A stretch of 64,000 nucleotides of DNA from Marinobacter sp. F4216. GTDB lineage: Bacteria > Pseudomonadota > Gammaproteobacteria > Pseudomonadales > Oleiphilaceae. The stretch's first letter is position 1. Each line of letters starts with the position of its first letter. Positions 17,570 through 26,603 of this stretch are shown one piece after another. The translations under genes and the position numbers were made by a program. The stretch covers positions 785,843 through 849,842 of the forward strand of contig NZ_JAIOUO010000003.1 in the NCBI RefSeq assembly GCF_019931195.1, written 5' to 3'. Below the pieces are notes generated by a model. That model was not told where the DNA came from, made no database searches, and saw nothing but the letters and a program-made list of their open reading frames with translations.

Positions 17570-18583
17570 ATGAATACAGTCAACAACCTTTACGCCAAAG
17601 CGCTGTCGCAATACGCAGAACGTGCAGGCCTTGCAATTCCCCCACCCCTCCAGCAAATGGTTGACCAGAACAACCGCCTTCCGTTGGCGTTACTGGATCA
17701 GCTTTGGGATGTCTGTTGCAAAACCAGCAACGATCCATTGTTCGGGCTTCGTATCGGGCTCGAACTGCAACCTGGTCACCTTGACAGTGCGGGGCTTCTG
17801 CTGATGACCTGTACCACACTGGGAGAGGCGCTGGAACAACTGACTGAGGTTGCTCCAATCGTTGGTGGAGGGGGTGACTTTATATTTGTGCGTAAAAACG
17901 ATGGCAAGGCCGCGATTCATTATCAGCCCCGTCTTGCCAGGCGTCAGGCAGAGCGAGTGGAGGCGGCCCTGGCGGCGATTCTCAATCTGGGCCGCTGGGC
18001 CAGTGGAGATAAATTTGAGGTGAGCGAATTTCATTTCATGCACTCGCCACTGGCATCCAGAGAGAGCTACAGCAGCCTGTTGGGCGTGAAGACCTATTTC
18101 CAGTCAGCAAACAATTCACTGGTTTTTTCTGAAGAGCAGCTTGCCCTGCCTCTGGTTCAGGCCAACAATAACCTGCACAACTACCTTCGACATCTTACTG
18201 ACCGCACATTGGCTGAACTGGGGTGCCAGGGTTTGAGCGCTGAGACTCAGCGACTCATTGAGCGGCATCCACGCTGGGGAAAGGATCGTATTGCGGCGGA
18301 GATGAACTTGAGTGGCCGACACCTCAACCGCAAATTGGCGGAGGAAGGTTGTTCGTTCAAATCCTTGCGTGACAGTACGCTGCACCGGTTGGCTCTGGAG
18401 CGTCTTCAGCGGCATGAGCGGCTTGTTGATATTGCAGACGCGCTGGGCTTCTCGGGCGAAAGTTCATTCGCCAAGGCATTCAGACGCTGGACCGGCACCT
18501 CTCCTGCCAAGTTGCGCCGACGGCTCCTCTCCGACAAAGACGACCATTCACAACCCGAGCTGATTGAAGGCAGAAATAGATAA
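17570..18583 (+). CDS. AraC-family regulator with arabinose-binding-like N-terminal domain (OruR type)
   Basis: This 337-residue regulator has an N-terminal domain of the 'Arabinose_bd' type (DPLFGLRIGLELQPGHLDSAGLLLMTCTTLGEALEQL). The C-terminal AraC DNA-binding domain has two helix-turn-helices (WGKDRIAAEMNLSGRHLNRKLAEEGCSFKSLRDSTLHRLALERL and VDIADALGFSGESSFAKAFRRWTGTSPAKLRRR). Relatives usually activate a neighbouring catabolic operon in response to a hydrophobic or amino acid-derived inducer. The monooxygenase operon starts 280 bp downstream on the same strand and is the obvious target. The inducer is unknown. Confidence 0.88.
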   Translation: MNTVNNLYAKALSQYAERAGLAIPPPLQQMVDQNNRLPLALLDQLWDVCCKTSNDPLFGLRIGLELQPGHLDSAGLLLMTCTTLGEALEQLTEVAPIVGGGGDFIFVRKNDGKAAIHYQPRLARRQAERVEAALAAILNLGRWASGDKFEVSEFHFMHSPLASRESYSSLLGVKTYFQSANNSLVFSEEQLALPLVQANNNLHNYLRHLTDRTLAELGCQGLSAETQRLIERHPRWGKDRIAAEMNLSGRHLNRKLAEEGCSFKSLRDSTLHRLALERLQRHERLVDIADALGFSGESSFAKAFRRWTGTSPAKLRRRLLSDKDDHSQPELIEGRNR

Positions 18584-18755
18584 AAATTAGGGGGTTACCC
18601 ATCACGCCCTCCCCTCGGCACTTTCCCCCTCAGCTTTCTCCAAGTACCGAATATATGGATTACTTACTCCGTACTCCGGCATGTAAAACCTGTCTTGCAA
18701 AGCCAGACATACCTTTTGGCACAGTAGCAAGTTGTAGGCAATCGGCTCCGGCAGC

Positions 18756-18781
18756 GTCATGTCATGGCTCGAATTGTCATG
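18756..18781 (+). promoter_or_regulatory. Three direct GTCATG repeats upstream of the monooxygenase operon
   Basis: GTCATG occurs at 18756, 18761 and 18776. The first and third are 20 bp (two helical turns) apart, a spacing common for AraC-family direct-repeat half-sites. They lie about 90-108 bp before the FMO start. The rest of the 280-bp gap shows nothing else clear. The role is an inference. Confidence 0.35.
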
Positions 18782-18863
18782 ACTTGTGTCCCTTCTTGTC
18801 AGAAAAAGCAGCGCTTGAAATCGTAAGATGCAGCAACTTAGTAATAAAAGCAGGAATACCATT

Positions 18864-20165
18864 ATGTACGCAGTAATCGGCGCCGGCCCCATGGGCTTGG
18901 CCTGTGCTCGCAACCTTCAGAAGCAGAATATCCCCTTTACCGGATTCGAACTCCACAGCGACGTGGGTGGCCTGTGGGACATCGATAACCCCCACAGCAC
19001 CATGTACGATACCGCCCATCTGATCTCATCAAAACGGATGACGGAATTCGCAGAGTTCCCCATGAAGGATTCCGTAGCCCAGTACCCGAGCCATATTGAG
19101 CTGAAAGCGTATTTCCGGGACTTCGTAGATCATTTTGGCCTGCGGGAACACTACGAGTTCAATACCCGGGTGGTCAGGGTTGAACCGGACGGAGATCAGT
19201 GGGCAATCACTACTGAACATGACGGGCAACAACAGACCCGCAACTTTGATGGTGTGATGATTGCCAACGGGACCCTGCACACCCCTAACATGCCGACACT
19301 CCCTGGCGACTTTGCCGGCGAGGTGATGCATTCCGCCGATTACCGCAGCCCGGAGGTCTTCAAGAACAAACGCGTGCTCATCATCGGCTGCGGCAATTCC
19401 GGGGCGGACATTGCGGTGGACGCCGTGCACCATGCCCGCTCGGTGGACTTGAGCCTGCGCCGGGGCTACTACTTCCTGCCCAAGTTCATCAACGGTCGAC
19501 CGGTCGATACCCTCGGTAGCAAGTTGAAACTGCCCCGCCCCATTAAACAAAAGCTCGATGCCCGGCTGATGCGCATGGTGATCGGCAAGCCATCCGACTA
19601 CGGCTTACCGGACCCGGAATATCTTATGTACGAGTCGCACCCGGTGATCAACTCCCTGATTCTTCACCACCTCGGTCATGGCGACATCCAGCCTCGCAGG
19701 TCCATCGACCGGATCGAAGGCCATACAGTGCACTTCCGCGACGGCGAGTCCGGAGACTATGACCTGATCCTGATGGCTACCGGTTATCTACTGGACTATC
19801 CCTTCATCGACCGGAAGCACCTGAACTGGCCTGAGCACGAAGACGCGCCCCAACTGTACCAGAACATGATGCACCCGGATTACGACAACCTGTTCATCAT
19901 GGGGATGGTCGAGGCCACCGGCCTGGGCTGGGAAGGCCGCAACCAGCAGGCCCGGCTGGCTTCCCTGTTCATCCGGGAACAACAGCGGGGCTCTGCTGCT
20001 GCCGCCGACCTGTGCCAGAAAAAGAAAACCCGTGCCGGGGAGCGGCTGGACGGTGGCTACAACTACATCAAACTGGCCCGTATGGCCTACTATGTGAACA
20101 AAGACGCCTATTTGGACAGCCTGGCCAGGCACATTGCAGACCTCGAACCTAGCAGTAAGGGGTAA
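18864..20165 (+). CDS. Flavin-containing monooxygenase-like protein
   Basis: This 433-residue class B flavoprotein monooxygenase has the FAD motif GAGPMG at 6-11, the FMO/Baeyer-Villiger fingerprint F150-x-G-x3-H156-x3-Y, the NADPH motif GCGNSG at 175-180, and ATGY at 305-308. Such enzymes oxygenate N, S or carbonyl groups with NADPH and O2. It is shorter than Baeyer-Villiger enzymes or AlmA and does not look like trimethylamine monooxygenase, so the substrate is open. The ATG at 18864 has AGGAA upstream and leaves the Rossmann motif at the extreme N-terminus as expected. It is first of a tight five-gene operon. Confidence 0.88.
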   Translation: MYAVIGAGPMGLACARNLQKQNIPFTGFELHSDVGGLWDIDNPHSTMYDTAHLISSKRMTEFAEFPMKDSVAQYPSHIELKAYFRDFVDHFGLREHYEFNTRVVRVEPDGDQWAITTEHDGQQQTRNFDGVMIANGTLHTPNMPTLPGDFAGEVMHSADYRSPEVFKNKRVLIIGCGNSGADIAVDAVHHARSVDLSLRRGYYFLPKFINGRPVDTLGSKLKLPRPIKQKLDARLMRMVIGKPSDYGLPDPEYLMYESHPVINSLILHHLGHGDIQPRRSIDRIEGHTVHFRDGESGDYDLILMATGYLLDYPFIDRKHLNWPEHEDAPQLYQNMMHPDYDNLFIMGMVEATGLGWEGRNQQARLASLFIREQQRGSAAAADLCQKKKTRAGERLDGGYNYIKLARMAYYVNKDAYLDSLARHIADLEPSSKG

Positions 20166-20171
20166 CGTCGT

Positions 20172-21086
20172 ATGCAATCGTCCATGACGGTGCAGTTTGA
20201 CCCCACCAGCCTGGTTCTTTTGAACCTCATTCTTGCGCTGATGATGTTCGGGGTGTCCATGACCTTGAAGCCGGCAGACTTCCGGCGGGTACTCACCATA
20301 CCTCGTGCACCAGTGGCCGGACTGTTCGCCCAGTTTTTCCTGTTGCCCATGGCCACCTGCATGTTCACCTGGTTCTTCCGCATCGACCCGGACCTGGCAC
20401 TGGGTATGATTCTGGTGGCCTCCTGCCCTGGCGGCAGCTTTTCGAACATCATGACCTGGCTGGGTAGGGGCAATGTGGCGGTGTCAGTGAGTATGTCGGC
20501 AGTCTCCAGTCTGGCGGCTACGGTGATGACTCCCTTCAACTTTGCCCTTTACGGCTGGCTTAACCCTCATACCCGGGCCTACCTTCAAGAAATTACCCTG
20601 GAGCCGGGCAATATCCTGCTGCTGGTGTTACTGGTGCTGGCCTTGCCGCTGGTACTGGGCATGATCACGGGCGGACGGTTTCCCAAGCTGGCCATGCGCA
20701 GCGAGAAGCCACTGCGCGTTCTCTCGCTGTTGATCTTCATGGTGTTCGTGGCTATTGCCTTCCTGAACAATATGGAGCTGTTCCTGGCCCGTTTCCATAG
20801 CTTCTTCTGGCTCGTCGTAGGGCACAACCTGCTGGCTCTGGGGCTAGGCTATGCCATGGCGCGGCTGATGAAGCTGTCAGTGCCGGATCAGCGTGCGGTG
20901 ACCATGGAGGTGGGCATCCAGAACTCAGGACTCGGGCTGGTTATCCTGTTTACCTTCTTCCCTGATGCCGGTGGCATGATGCTGATCACTGCCTTCTGGG
21001 GCGTCTGGCACCTGGTGTCCGGCTTAACCCTGTCACAGATCTGGGCCCGGCGACCTCTCCCTAATCCAATTGAGCAATACTCCTGA
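20172..21086 (+). CDS. Bile acid:sodium symporter (BASS) family transporter
   Basis: This 304-residue integral membrane protein has about nine to ten helices. BASS-family signatures are ALMMFGVSMTLKPADFRRVL near the N-terminus, SCPGGSFSNIMTWLGRGNVAVSVSMSA in the crossing region, and the sodium-site helix VTMEVGIQNSGLGLVI. The family carries organic anions such as bile acids, pyruvate or pantoate with Na+. It begins 6 bp after the monooxygenase gene, so it probably imports that enzyme's substrate or a related organic acid. Confidence 0.88.
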   Translation: MQSSMTVQFDPTSLVLLNLILALMMFGVSMTLKPADFRRVLTIPRAPVAGLFAQFFLLPMATCMFTWFFRIDPDLALGMILVASCPGGSFSNIMTWLGRGNVAVSVSMSAVSSLAATVMTPFNFALYGWLNPHTRAYLQEITLEPGNILLLVLLVLALPLVLGMITGGRFPKLAMRSEKPLRVLSLLIFMVFVAIAFLNNMELFLARFHSFFWLVVGHNLLALGLGYAMARLMKLSVPDQRAVTMEVGIQNSGLGLVILFTFFPDAGGMMLITAFWGVWHLVSGLTLSQIWARRPLPNPIEQYS

Positions 21087-21090
21087 CCCC

Positions 21091-22032
21091 ATGACCACAG
21101 AAAAACGGATACTCATTACCGGCGCTGCCGGCTACATTGGCCACCAGCTGGGCAAGCGGCTCGCCAAGGATTATTTCGTCCTTGGCACCGATATAAGAAC
21201 AAGGGATGACCTGGATTTCCCGCTGGAAGTGCTGGATGTGCGGGACAACAAACTCGTGCACACTCTGACGGAAAACCGGATTACCCATGTGATCCACCTT
21301 GCGTCGATACTCCAGGCATCGCCAGACCGACAGCGTGACTACGATATTGACGTAAACGGTACCCGCAACGTACTGCAGGCGTGTGTCGCCGCCAAGGTGA
21401 AGCACATCACCGTCACGAGCTCCGGTGCCGCTTACGGTTACCACCCGGACAACCCGGCCTGGATCGATGAGGATGATCCTCTGCGGGGCAACCCGGAGTT
21501 TGCCTACTCGGACCACAAGCGCCAGGTGGAGGAACTGCTGCGGAAATACCTGGACGAACACCCGGAACTACAACAACTGGTCTTCCGACCCGGCACGGTG
21601 CTGGGGGCCGAAACCCGCAACCAGATCACCGGCCTGTTTCTGGCACCGCGCCTGTTGGCCATCCGAGGCAGTAACTCGCCGTTCGTGTTTATCTGGGACC
21701 AGGATGTCATCGGAGCCATGGAGCAGGGCATACGGGATGACAGGGTTGGCCGGTACAACATGGCCGGTGATGGTGCCCTTACCATTCAGGAGATCGCCCG
21801 CAGGCTGGACAAGTCCTTACTGACCATACCTGCGAGTGTGGTGAAAGGCGCATTGCAGGTGGCCAAATGGCTGGGTAAACCGGTAAGTCCGGAGCAGGTC
21901 AACTTCCTCCGTTACCGACCGGTTTTGAGCAACCGCCGGCTGAAGGAGGAGTTCGGCTATCGACTGGAAAAAACCTCTGCTGAGACCTTCGAGTTCTTCA
22001 TCGAACAAGCGAGAAAGAAGGGCGATCTATGA
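21091..22032 (+). CDS. NAD-dependent epimerase/dehydratase-family (extended SDR) protein
   Basis: This 313-residue extended SDR has GAAGYIG at 11-17, the acidic D34 that selects NAD, and the active-site pair Y139-x3-K143 (AYSDHKRQ) preceded by TSSGAAYG. Many members act on nucleotide sugars, but others are steroid or aldehyde/ketone dehydrogenases. Without sugar genes nearby, a catabolic oxidation of the monooxygenase product is more plausible (inference). The first in-frame ATG after the BASS stop is 21091. The stop overlaps the next gene by 4 bp. Confidence 0.85.
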   Translation: MTTEKRILITGAAGYIGHQLGKRLAKDYFVLGTDIRTRDDLDFPLEVLDVRDNKLVHTLTENRITHVIHLASILQASPDRQRDYDIDVNGTRNVLQACVAAKVKHITVTSSGAAYGYHPDNPAWIDEDDPLRGNPEFAYSDHKRQVEELLRKYLDEHPELQQLVFRPGTVLGAETRNQITGLFLAPRLLAIRGSNSPFVFIWDQDVIGAMEQGIRDDRVGRYNMAGDGALTIQEIARRLDKSLLTIPASVVKGALQVAKWLGKPVSPEQVNFLRYRPVLSNRRLKEEFGYRLEKTSAETFEFFIEQARKKGDL

Positions 22033-22865
22033 CCGTTACTCTGATCACCGGCGCCGCCAGCGGCCTGGGTTGGGCCATGGCCCAACACTGGTTCCAGGCC
22101 GGCCACTGCCTCGTGCTGGCGGATATCAACACTGATGCTTTGCTGCGACGGCAGACGGAACTGGGCGACGACTCCCGGGTGCATATTGTTACCGTGGATG
22201 TCACCAACACACCGGATCTTGAGCGACTGGTACGGGAGACGGAGGCTGCATTCGGTCGCCTCGACCTGCTGGTAAACAACGCAGGCATTACTCACCGCTC
22301 CCCGGCTATCAGCACAAAGCCAGATGTATTCCGCAAAGTAATGGCCGTCGACTGGCAGGGGCCAGTGGAACTGACGCAGCTGGCCTTGCCGCTGCTGGAA
22401 CGTAGCAAAGGTCAGATTATCTGCATAGGCTCCATGGCTGGCTGGATGCCGGTGCCGGGTCGGGCCGGATATTGCGCGGCCAAGAGTGCCCTGACCCAGT
22501 TCTTTGAGGTGCTTCGGCTGGAGCTGGAGCACAAAGGCATTCATCTGCTCATGGTCTACCCCAGCTTTCTGGATACGCCCATAGAGCAGAGTGCCCTGGG
22601 GGCCGATGGCAACAGGGCAACTCATGCCCGCTCCACCGTTGGCACCATGGCCAGTGCGGATGATATTGCGCGATTGATCGCCGTGGCCCTTGCCAGTCGC
22701 AAGCGCTGGCTACTGCCGGATCGAATATCCCGTTTCGGCAGCCTTCTGTGGCGCATTGCCCCGTCGCTGTACCTTAGAGTCGTGCGCCGAAAATTCGCAG
22801 GTGACATTGCGGACCGTACAGCTCCAGCAACCACCACCTCATACGGGAACCCGCCACATGAATGA
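22029..22865 (+). CDS. Classical short-chain dehydrogenase/reductase
   Basis: This 278-residue SDR has GAASGLG at 8-14, NNAG at 83-86, and the catalytic S135, Y148 and K152 (YCAAK). D32 after the second strand suggests NAD(H). The C-terminal extension with DDIARLIAVALASRKRWLLPD resembles SDRs acting on hydrophobic alcohols or ketones. ATGA overlaps on both sides (with the epimerase-like gene and with the TauE gene) show tight translational coupling. The substrate is not readable from sequence. Confidence 0.87.
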   Translation: MTVTLITGAASGLGWAMAQHWFQAGHCLVLADINTDALLRRQTELGDDSRVHIVTVDVTNTPDLERLVRETEAAFGRLDLLVNNAGITHRSPAISTKPDVFRKVMAVDWQGPVELTQLALPLLERSKGQIICIGSMAGWMPVPGRAGYCAAKSALTQFFEVLRLELEHKGIHLLMVYPSFLDTPIEQSALGADGNRATHARSTVGTMASADDIARLIAVALASRKRWLLPDRISRFGSLLWRIAPSLYLRVVRRKFAGDIADRTAPATTTSYGNPPHE

Positions 22866-23589
22866 CCCATGGCTGTGGCTTGGCTTGGCCATATTGCTTG
22901 CCTACACCATTGAGGCCATAACCGGGTTCGGCTCTATTGTCATCGCCCTGTCCCTGGGTGCCATAGTTCTGCCTATTCCGGAAATGCTGCCAGTACTGGT
23001 GCCCCTGAACGTGTTCATGAGCGGCTATCTGACCTGGAAACACCGCCAGCACATCGACTGGCACCTTCTCACAGCCCTGATTCTTCCATTGATGGTAGCC
23101 GGTACTTTTACCGGATATGTGCTCACGCCCTGGCTCGGGACCAGCCTTCTCAAAGCGCTATTTGGCGCACTGGTAGTGTGGTTTGCCGGTAAGGAACTCT
23201 GGCGACTGTTCAGTGGCCATGTGGCCGAGCTTCACGGCCGGACGACCAGCCGCATTCTCACCTTCGGCGCTGGAATAACCCATGGTCTGTTCGCCTCCGG
23301 CGGCCCACTGCTTGTCTATGCTTTGACCGGTATCCAGCAGGACAAAAGCCGCACCCGCGCTACCTTGCTAGCGGTTTGGTTTACTCTGAATCTGACCCTG
23401 AGTGTGCTTTACCTATTTGATGGCAGCCTGGTCAGCAGTTTTGGTCGGCTAGTGTGGTATCTGCCTTTGCTGGTGGTTGGTGTTCTGGCAGGAGAGTTTT
23501 TCCACCACCGCCTTGACGAAACACGGTTTAGGAAGGCCGTATATGGTGTGTTGCTGGTCACTGGATTACTGCTAATTGTGAGGGCCTAG
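22858..23589 (+). CDS. TauE/SafE-family sulfite/organosulfonate exporter-like permease
   Basis: This 243-residue protein has seven to eight membrane helices and the two TauE repeats, beginning AYTIEAITGFGSIVIALSLGAIVLPIPEMLPVLVPLNVFMSG and GAGITHGLFASGGPLLVYALTG. The family exports sulfite, sulfoacetate or other small anions. Its presence at the end of this operon raises the possibility that the substrate carries a sulfur group, or simply that an organic anion is moved. The start ATG at 22858 overlaps the SDR stop. A GC-rich hairpin follows about 45 bp after the stop. Confidence 0.85.
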   Translation: MNDPWLWLGLAILLAYTIEAITGFGSIVIALSLGAIVLPIPEMLPVLVPLNVFMSGYLTWKHRQHIDWHLLTALILPLMVAGTFTGYVLTPWLGTSLLKALFGALVVWFAGKELWRLFSGHVAELHGRTTSRILTFGAGITHGLFASGGPLLVYALTGIQQDKSRTRATLLAVWFTLNLTLSVLYLFDGSLVSSFGRLVWYLPLLVVGVLAGEFFHHRLDETRFRKAVYGVLLVTGLLLIVRA

Positions 23590-23635
23590 GACTGGCTTCC
23601 CAGGTTTTCAGACTAAAGCCGTGAAGGTTCATCTT

Positions 23636-23658
23636 CTCGGCCTCGTAGCGAGGCCGAG
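23636..23658 (+). terminator. Hairpin after the monooxygenase operon
   Basis: The 10-bp perfect arms CTCGGCCTCG (23636-23645) and CGAGGCCGAG (23649-23658) have a 3-nt loop. It is very stable but lacks a U-run, so it may be Rho-assisted. No gene is seen between here and the speB terminator. Confidence 0.55.
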
Positions 23659-23782
23659 CCGCTATTACGCTGTGCTTATGTTGTTGGTTGCGCTTTATCC
23701 TTAATCAGCACCGCAGTCGCACCTAGTCCCAGCATCAAGGCGCGCTCAGCTTTTTAAATATCGATTTACACAACATCAAAAC

Positions 23783-23817
23783 GAAAAAAGCCCCGGACGC
23801 TATTCATCCGGGGCTTT
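23783..23817 (-). terminator. Rho-independent terminator of the puuD-speB unit
   Basis: The arms GCCCCGGA (23790-23797) and TCCGGGGC (23807-23814), extended by A/T pairs, are followed on the minus strand by TTTTTT. This is a canonical terminator about 50 bp after speB. Confidence 0.9.
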
Positions 23818-23866
23818 CAATCCGTCACTCACCTGCTCACACAGGTTTGACTCTACGCCAGCGTTC

Positions 23867-24838
23867 CTAGCTGAACTCCGGATCTTTAGCCGATGCCAGC
23901 AGACACACCAGGTTGGTAGCCACCGTCGCACCGGCCAGGGCGGTAACCTCGGCGTGGTCGTACGGCGGTGCCACCTCCACCACATCGCAGCCGACCAGGT
24001 TCAACCCTTTCAATCCCTTCAGCAGTTTGATCGCGATCAGCGTATCAAAGCCACCGCATACCGGCGTACCGGTGCCCGGTGCGCAGGAAGGATCGAGGAA
24101 GTCGATGTCGAACGTCAGGTAGGCAGGCCGGTCGCCGACGATGGACCGGATCTGTTCAACCGCCGCATCAACGCCGTTTTCATGCAACCACATGGCATCA
24201 AACACGTTAAAGCCGGGGTTGCGCTCATTCACGGTACGCATGCCGATCTGAACGGAATCCTCCGGCGACACCAGCCCCTGCTTGGCGGCGTGATAGAACA
24301 TGGTGCCATGATCGATCCGCCCGTCTTCGTCGGCCCAGGTGTCGCAGTGCGCGTCGAAGTGGATCAGCGAGATCGGACCGTGCTTTTCAGACAGCGCCCG
24401 GATGATCGGATAGGTCACGAAGTGGTCTCCTCCGATGCTCAGGGGCGTCACGCCCGCCTCGAGGATCGGCTGATACCATGCCATGACCTCTTCCACGATG
24501 CGGTCTGGACGGCCGGGGTCGAACACACAGTCGCCGTAGTCGACCACATTGAGGGTGCGGAACGGGTCCTTGCTCCAGGGCCAGGGGCGCGCCCAGGACA
24601 GCTGGGTGGACGCCGCTCGGACCCCACGGGGCCCGAACCGGGCGCCGGGTCGGTTGGAGGTGGCCAGATCGTAGGGAACACCGACGACGGCAACGTCGAC
24701 GTCGGTGAGATCCCGGGAGTACCGCCGGCGCATAAAGCTGGTGGCGCCGGCGTACATGGCTTCTATCGTAGTTCCGTAGTTGCTCTGGCGCGTAAACGCC
24801 AGATCTCCGTTTCCGTATTGGTCAAAGGATTCAGACAT
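23867..24838 (-). CDS. speB: Agmatinase-family ureohydrolase
   Basis: This 323-residue ureohydrolase keeps all the binuclear manganese ligands: H139 in GGDH, D162/H164/D166 in FDAHCD, and D244/D246 in FDIDFLDP. Family members release urea from agmatine (to putrescine), guanidinobutyrate or guanidinopropionate. The N-terminal RRRYSRDLTDVDVAVVGVPYDLATSNRPGARFGP resembles the GbuA/GpuA branch as much as E. coli SpeB, so the guanidino substrate is uncertain. As the last gene of the pot unit it would feed imported agmatine or guanidino acids into the same route. Confidence 0.85.
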   Translation of the reverse strand: MSESFDQYGNGDLAFTRQSNYGTTIEAMYAGATSFMRRRYSRDLTDVDVAVVGVPYDLATSNRPGARFGPRGVRAASTQLSWARPWPWSKDPFRTLNVVDYGDCVFDPGRPDRIVEEVMAWYQPILEAGVTPLSIGGDHFVTYPIIRALSEKHGPISLIHFDAHCDTWADEDGRIDHGTMFYHAAKQGLVSPEDSVQIGMRTVNERNPGFNVFDAMWLHENGVDAAVEQIRSIVGDRPAYLTFDIDFLDPSCAPGTGTPVCGGFDTLIAIKLLKGLKGLNLVGCDVVEVAPPYDHAEVTALAGATVATNLVCLLASAKDPEFS

Positions 24839-24873
24839 GGATATACCCTGACTGACTGCCCCGTCAATTGAAA

Positions 24874-25698
24874 TCAGGACGTGGCTAACTGAGCACTGAC
24901 TCGATCATTCATCCGTTTGGTGAGGTACCAACTTCCGATGGCCACCAACGAGACAGCGGCAATAATCAATGTGGCCAACGCATTGATCTTCGGTGTAACA
25001 CCCAGGCGAACCGAACTGAACACTTCGATCGGCAGGGTCGTCGCGCCAGGTCCGGTCACAAAGCTGGCGATAACCACATCGTCCAGAGACAGCGTGAACG
25101 ACAGCAGCCAGGCGGAAACGATTGCCGGCGCAATGATCGGCAGGGTCACCTGGAAAAAGGTACGAATCTGATTGGCACCCAGATCCAGCGACGCCTCTTC
25201 AAGGGAGCGATCCATTTCACGCAGGCGTGAACTGATCACCACCGTGGAATAGGCCAGACAGAAGGTGGTATGCGCAATCCAGACGGTCAGCATGCCCCGG
25301 TTTTCCGGCCAGCCGATCATCTGCCCCATGGCCACAAACAGCAGCAACATGGACAGACCGATGATGACATCGGGCATTACCAGCGGCGCGGTGATCATGC
25401 CCGAGAACAGCGTACGCCCTTTGAAATTGCGGTGCCGAACCATGATCAGCGAGCCCAGGATGGCCAGTACAACCGCCGCCGAGGCCGACAGGAAGGCGAT
25501 CTGCAGGGATCTCCAGACTGCCGTCATGATCTGCTGATCCTGGAACAGTTCGACGTACCATTTGCCCGAAAAGCCTGCCCATACGGTCACCAGCCGGCTT
25601 TCGTTAAACGAGTACACCACCAGCACGAGCATCGGCACATAAAGAAACGCGATACCAACCCAGAACATCAAGCGGGAAAAACTGAATCGCTGTGGCAT
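24874..25698 (-). CDS. potI: Putrescine/spermidine ABC transporter permease (PotI/PotC)
   Basis: This 274-residue permease has six helices and the EAA-type loop SLEEASLDLGANQIRTFFQVTLPIIAPAIVSAWLLSF, plus FTLSLDDVVIASFVTGPGATTLP, characteristic of PotC/PotI. It forms the channel with PotH. Its ATG overlaps the potH stop by one base. It sits 35 bp upstream of speB, in the same unit. Confidence 0.93.
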   Translation of the reverse strand: MPQRFSFSRLMFWVGIAFLYVPMLVLVVYSFNESRLVTVWAGFSGKWYVELFQDQQIMTAVWRSLQIAFLSASAAVVLAILGSLIMVRHRNFKGRTLFSGMITAPLVMPDVIIGLSMLLLFVAMGQMIGWPENRGMLTVWIAHTTFCLAYSTVVISSRLREMDRSLEEASLDLGANQIRTFFQVTLPIIAPAIVSAWLLSFTLSLDDVVIASFVTGPGATTLPIEVFSSVRLGVTPKINALATLIIAAVSLVAIGSWYLTKRMNDRVSAQLATS

Positions 25699-26603
25699 TA
25701 CAAGCCCCCCTCTTTGTTCTGAATGCGGTGGAACAGGCCGATCGGAACCAGCAGGATCAAGACCATGATCAACGCCAAGGCAGACGCCACTGGCCAGTCA
25801 CGATTGTTGAAGAATTCCTGCCACAACACCTTACCGATCATGATGGTTTCAGTACCGCCAAGCAGTTCAGGGATCACGTACTCACCCACCACAGGAATAA
25901 AGACCAGCATCGAGCCCGCAATCACACCGTTCATCGACAACGGGAAGGTGACGGTGAAAAAGCGTTTGATGTGGCCAGCACCGAGATCAGCGGCCGCTTC
26001 CAGCAGGCTGTTATCGTGCTTCACCAGGTTGGCGTACAGGGGCAGCACCATAAACGGCAGGTAGGAATACACCACGCCGATGTAGACGGCGAAGTTGGTG
26101 TTCAGCATCTGAATCGGCTCGTTAATCACCCCCAGCCACATCAGCGCGTTGTTGATGAGGCCGTTGTTCTTCAGCAAGCCCATCCAGGCATAGACCCGGA
26201 TCAGGAAGGACGTCCAGCTCGGCAGCAGCACCAGCAACAGCAATACCGTCTGCTTGTCCTTAGGCGCCTTGGCGATGGCATAGGCCATCGGATAGCCGAT
26301 CAGCAGGCAGTAGACCGTCGACCAGAACGCCATCTTGATGGAATTCCAGTAGGCCTGGATGTACAGCGGATCGTCCAGCAGCCACTGAAAGTTGTAGAAG
26401 CTGACGCGGATGTTCAGTACACCGTCGAGCCATTCGATCAAGGCGGTGTATGGCGGGATTGCCAGCGCGCCTTCGGCGACGGAAATCTTGGCGACGAACA
26501 GGAACGGCAGCAGAAAGAATATGCCGAGCCAGAGGAAGGGCGCGGCCATCAGGGTATACCTACCCTGAGGCACAAACTTTTTCAGCGTCGGATACGTATT
26601 CAT
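25698..26603 (-). CDS. potH: Putrescine ABC transporter permease (PotH/PotB)
   Basis: This 301-residue permease has the PotH signature YSYLPFMVLPLYANLVKHDNSLLEAAADLGAGHIKRFFTVTFPLSMNGV. The ATG at 26603 overlaps the potG stop by 4 bp and gives the expected short cytoplasmic N-terminus; a longer upstream reading would run into potG and is not credible. It pairs with PotI in the inner membrane. Confidence 0.93.
   Translation of the reverse strand: MNTYPTLKKFVPQGRYTLMAAPFLWLGIFFLLPFLFVAKISVAEGALAIPPYTALIEWLDGVLNIRVSFYNFQWLLDDPLYIQAYWNSIKMAFWSTVYCLLIGYPMAYAIAKAPKDKQTVLLLLVLLPSWTSFLIRVYAWMGLLKNNGLINNALMWLGVINEPIQMLNTNFAVYIGVVYSYLPFMVLPLYANLVKHDNSLLEAAADLGAGHIKRFFTVTFPLSMNGVIAGSMLVFIPVVGEYVIPELLGGTETIMIGKVLWQEFFNNRDWPVASALALIMVLILLVPIGLFHRIQNKEGGL

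Noticed and set aside
18716..18740. A sigma-54-like promoter (TTGGCAC) upstream of the FMO operon
   Set aside because: The GG and GC elements are not 10 bp apart, so the -24/-12 consensus is not met.
18602..18913. A possible 103-residue minus-strand gene between the AraC and FMO genes
   Set aside because: It overlaps the FMO start, lacks a ribosome site, and the translation shows no family features.
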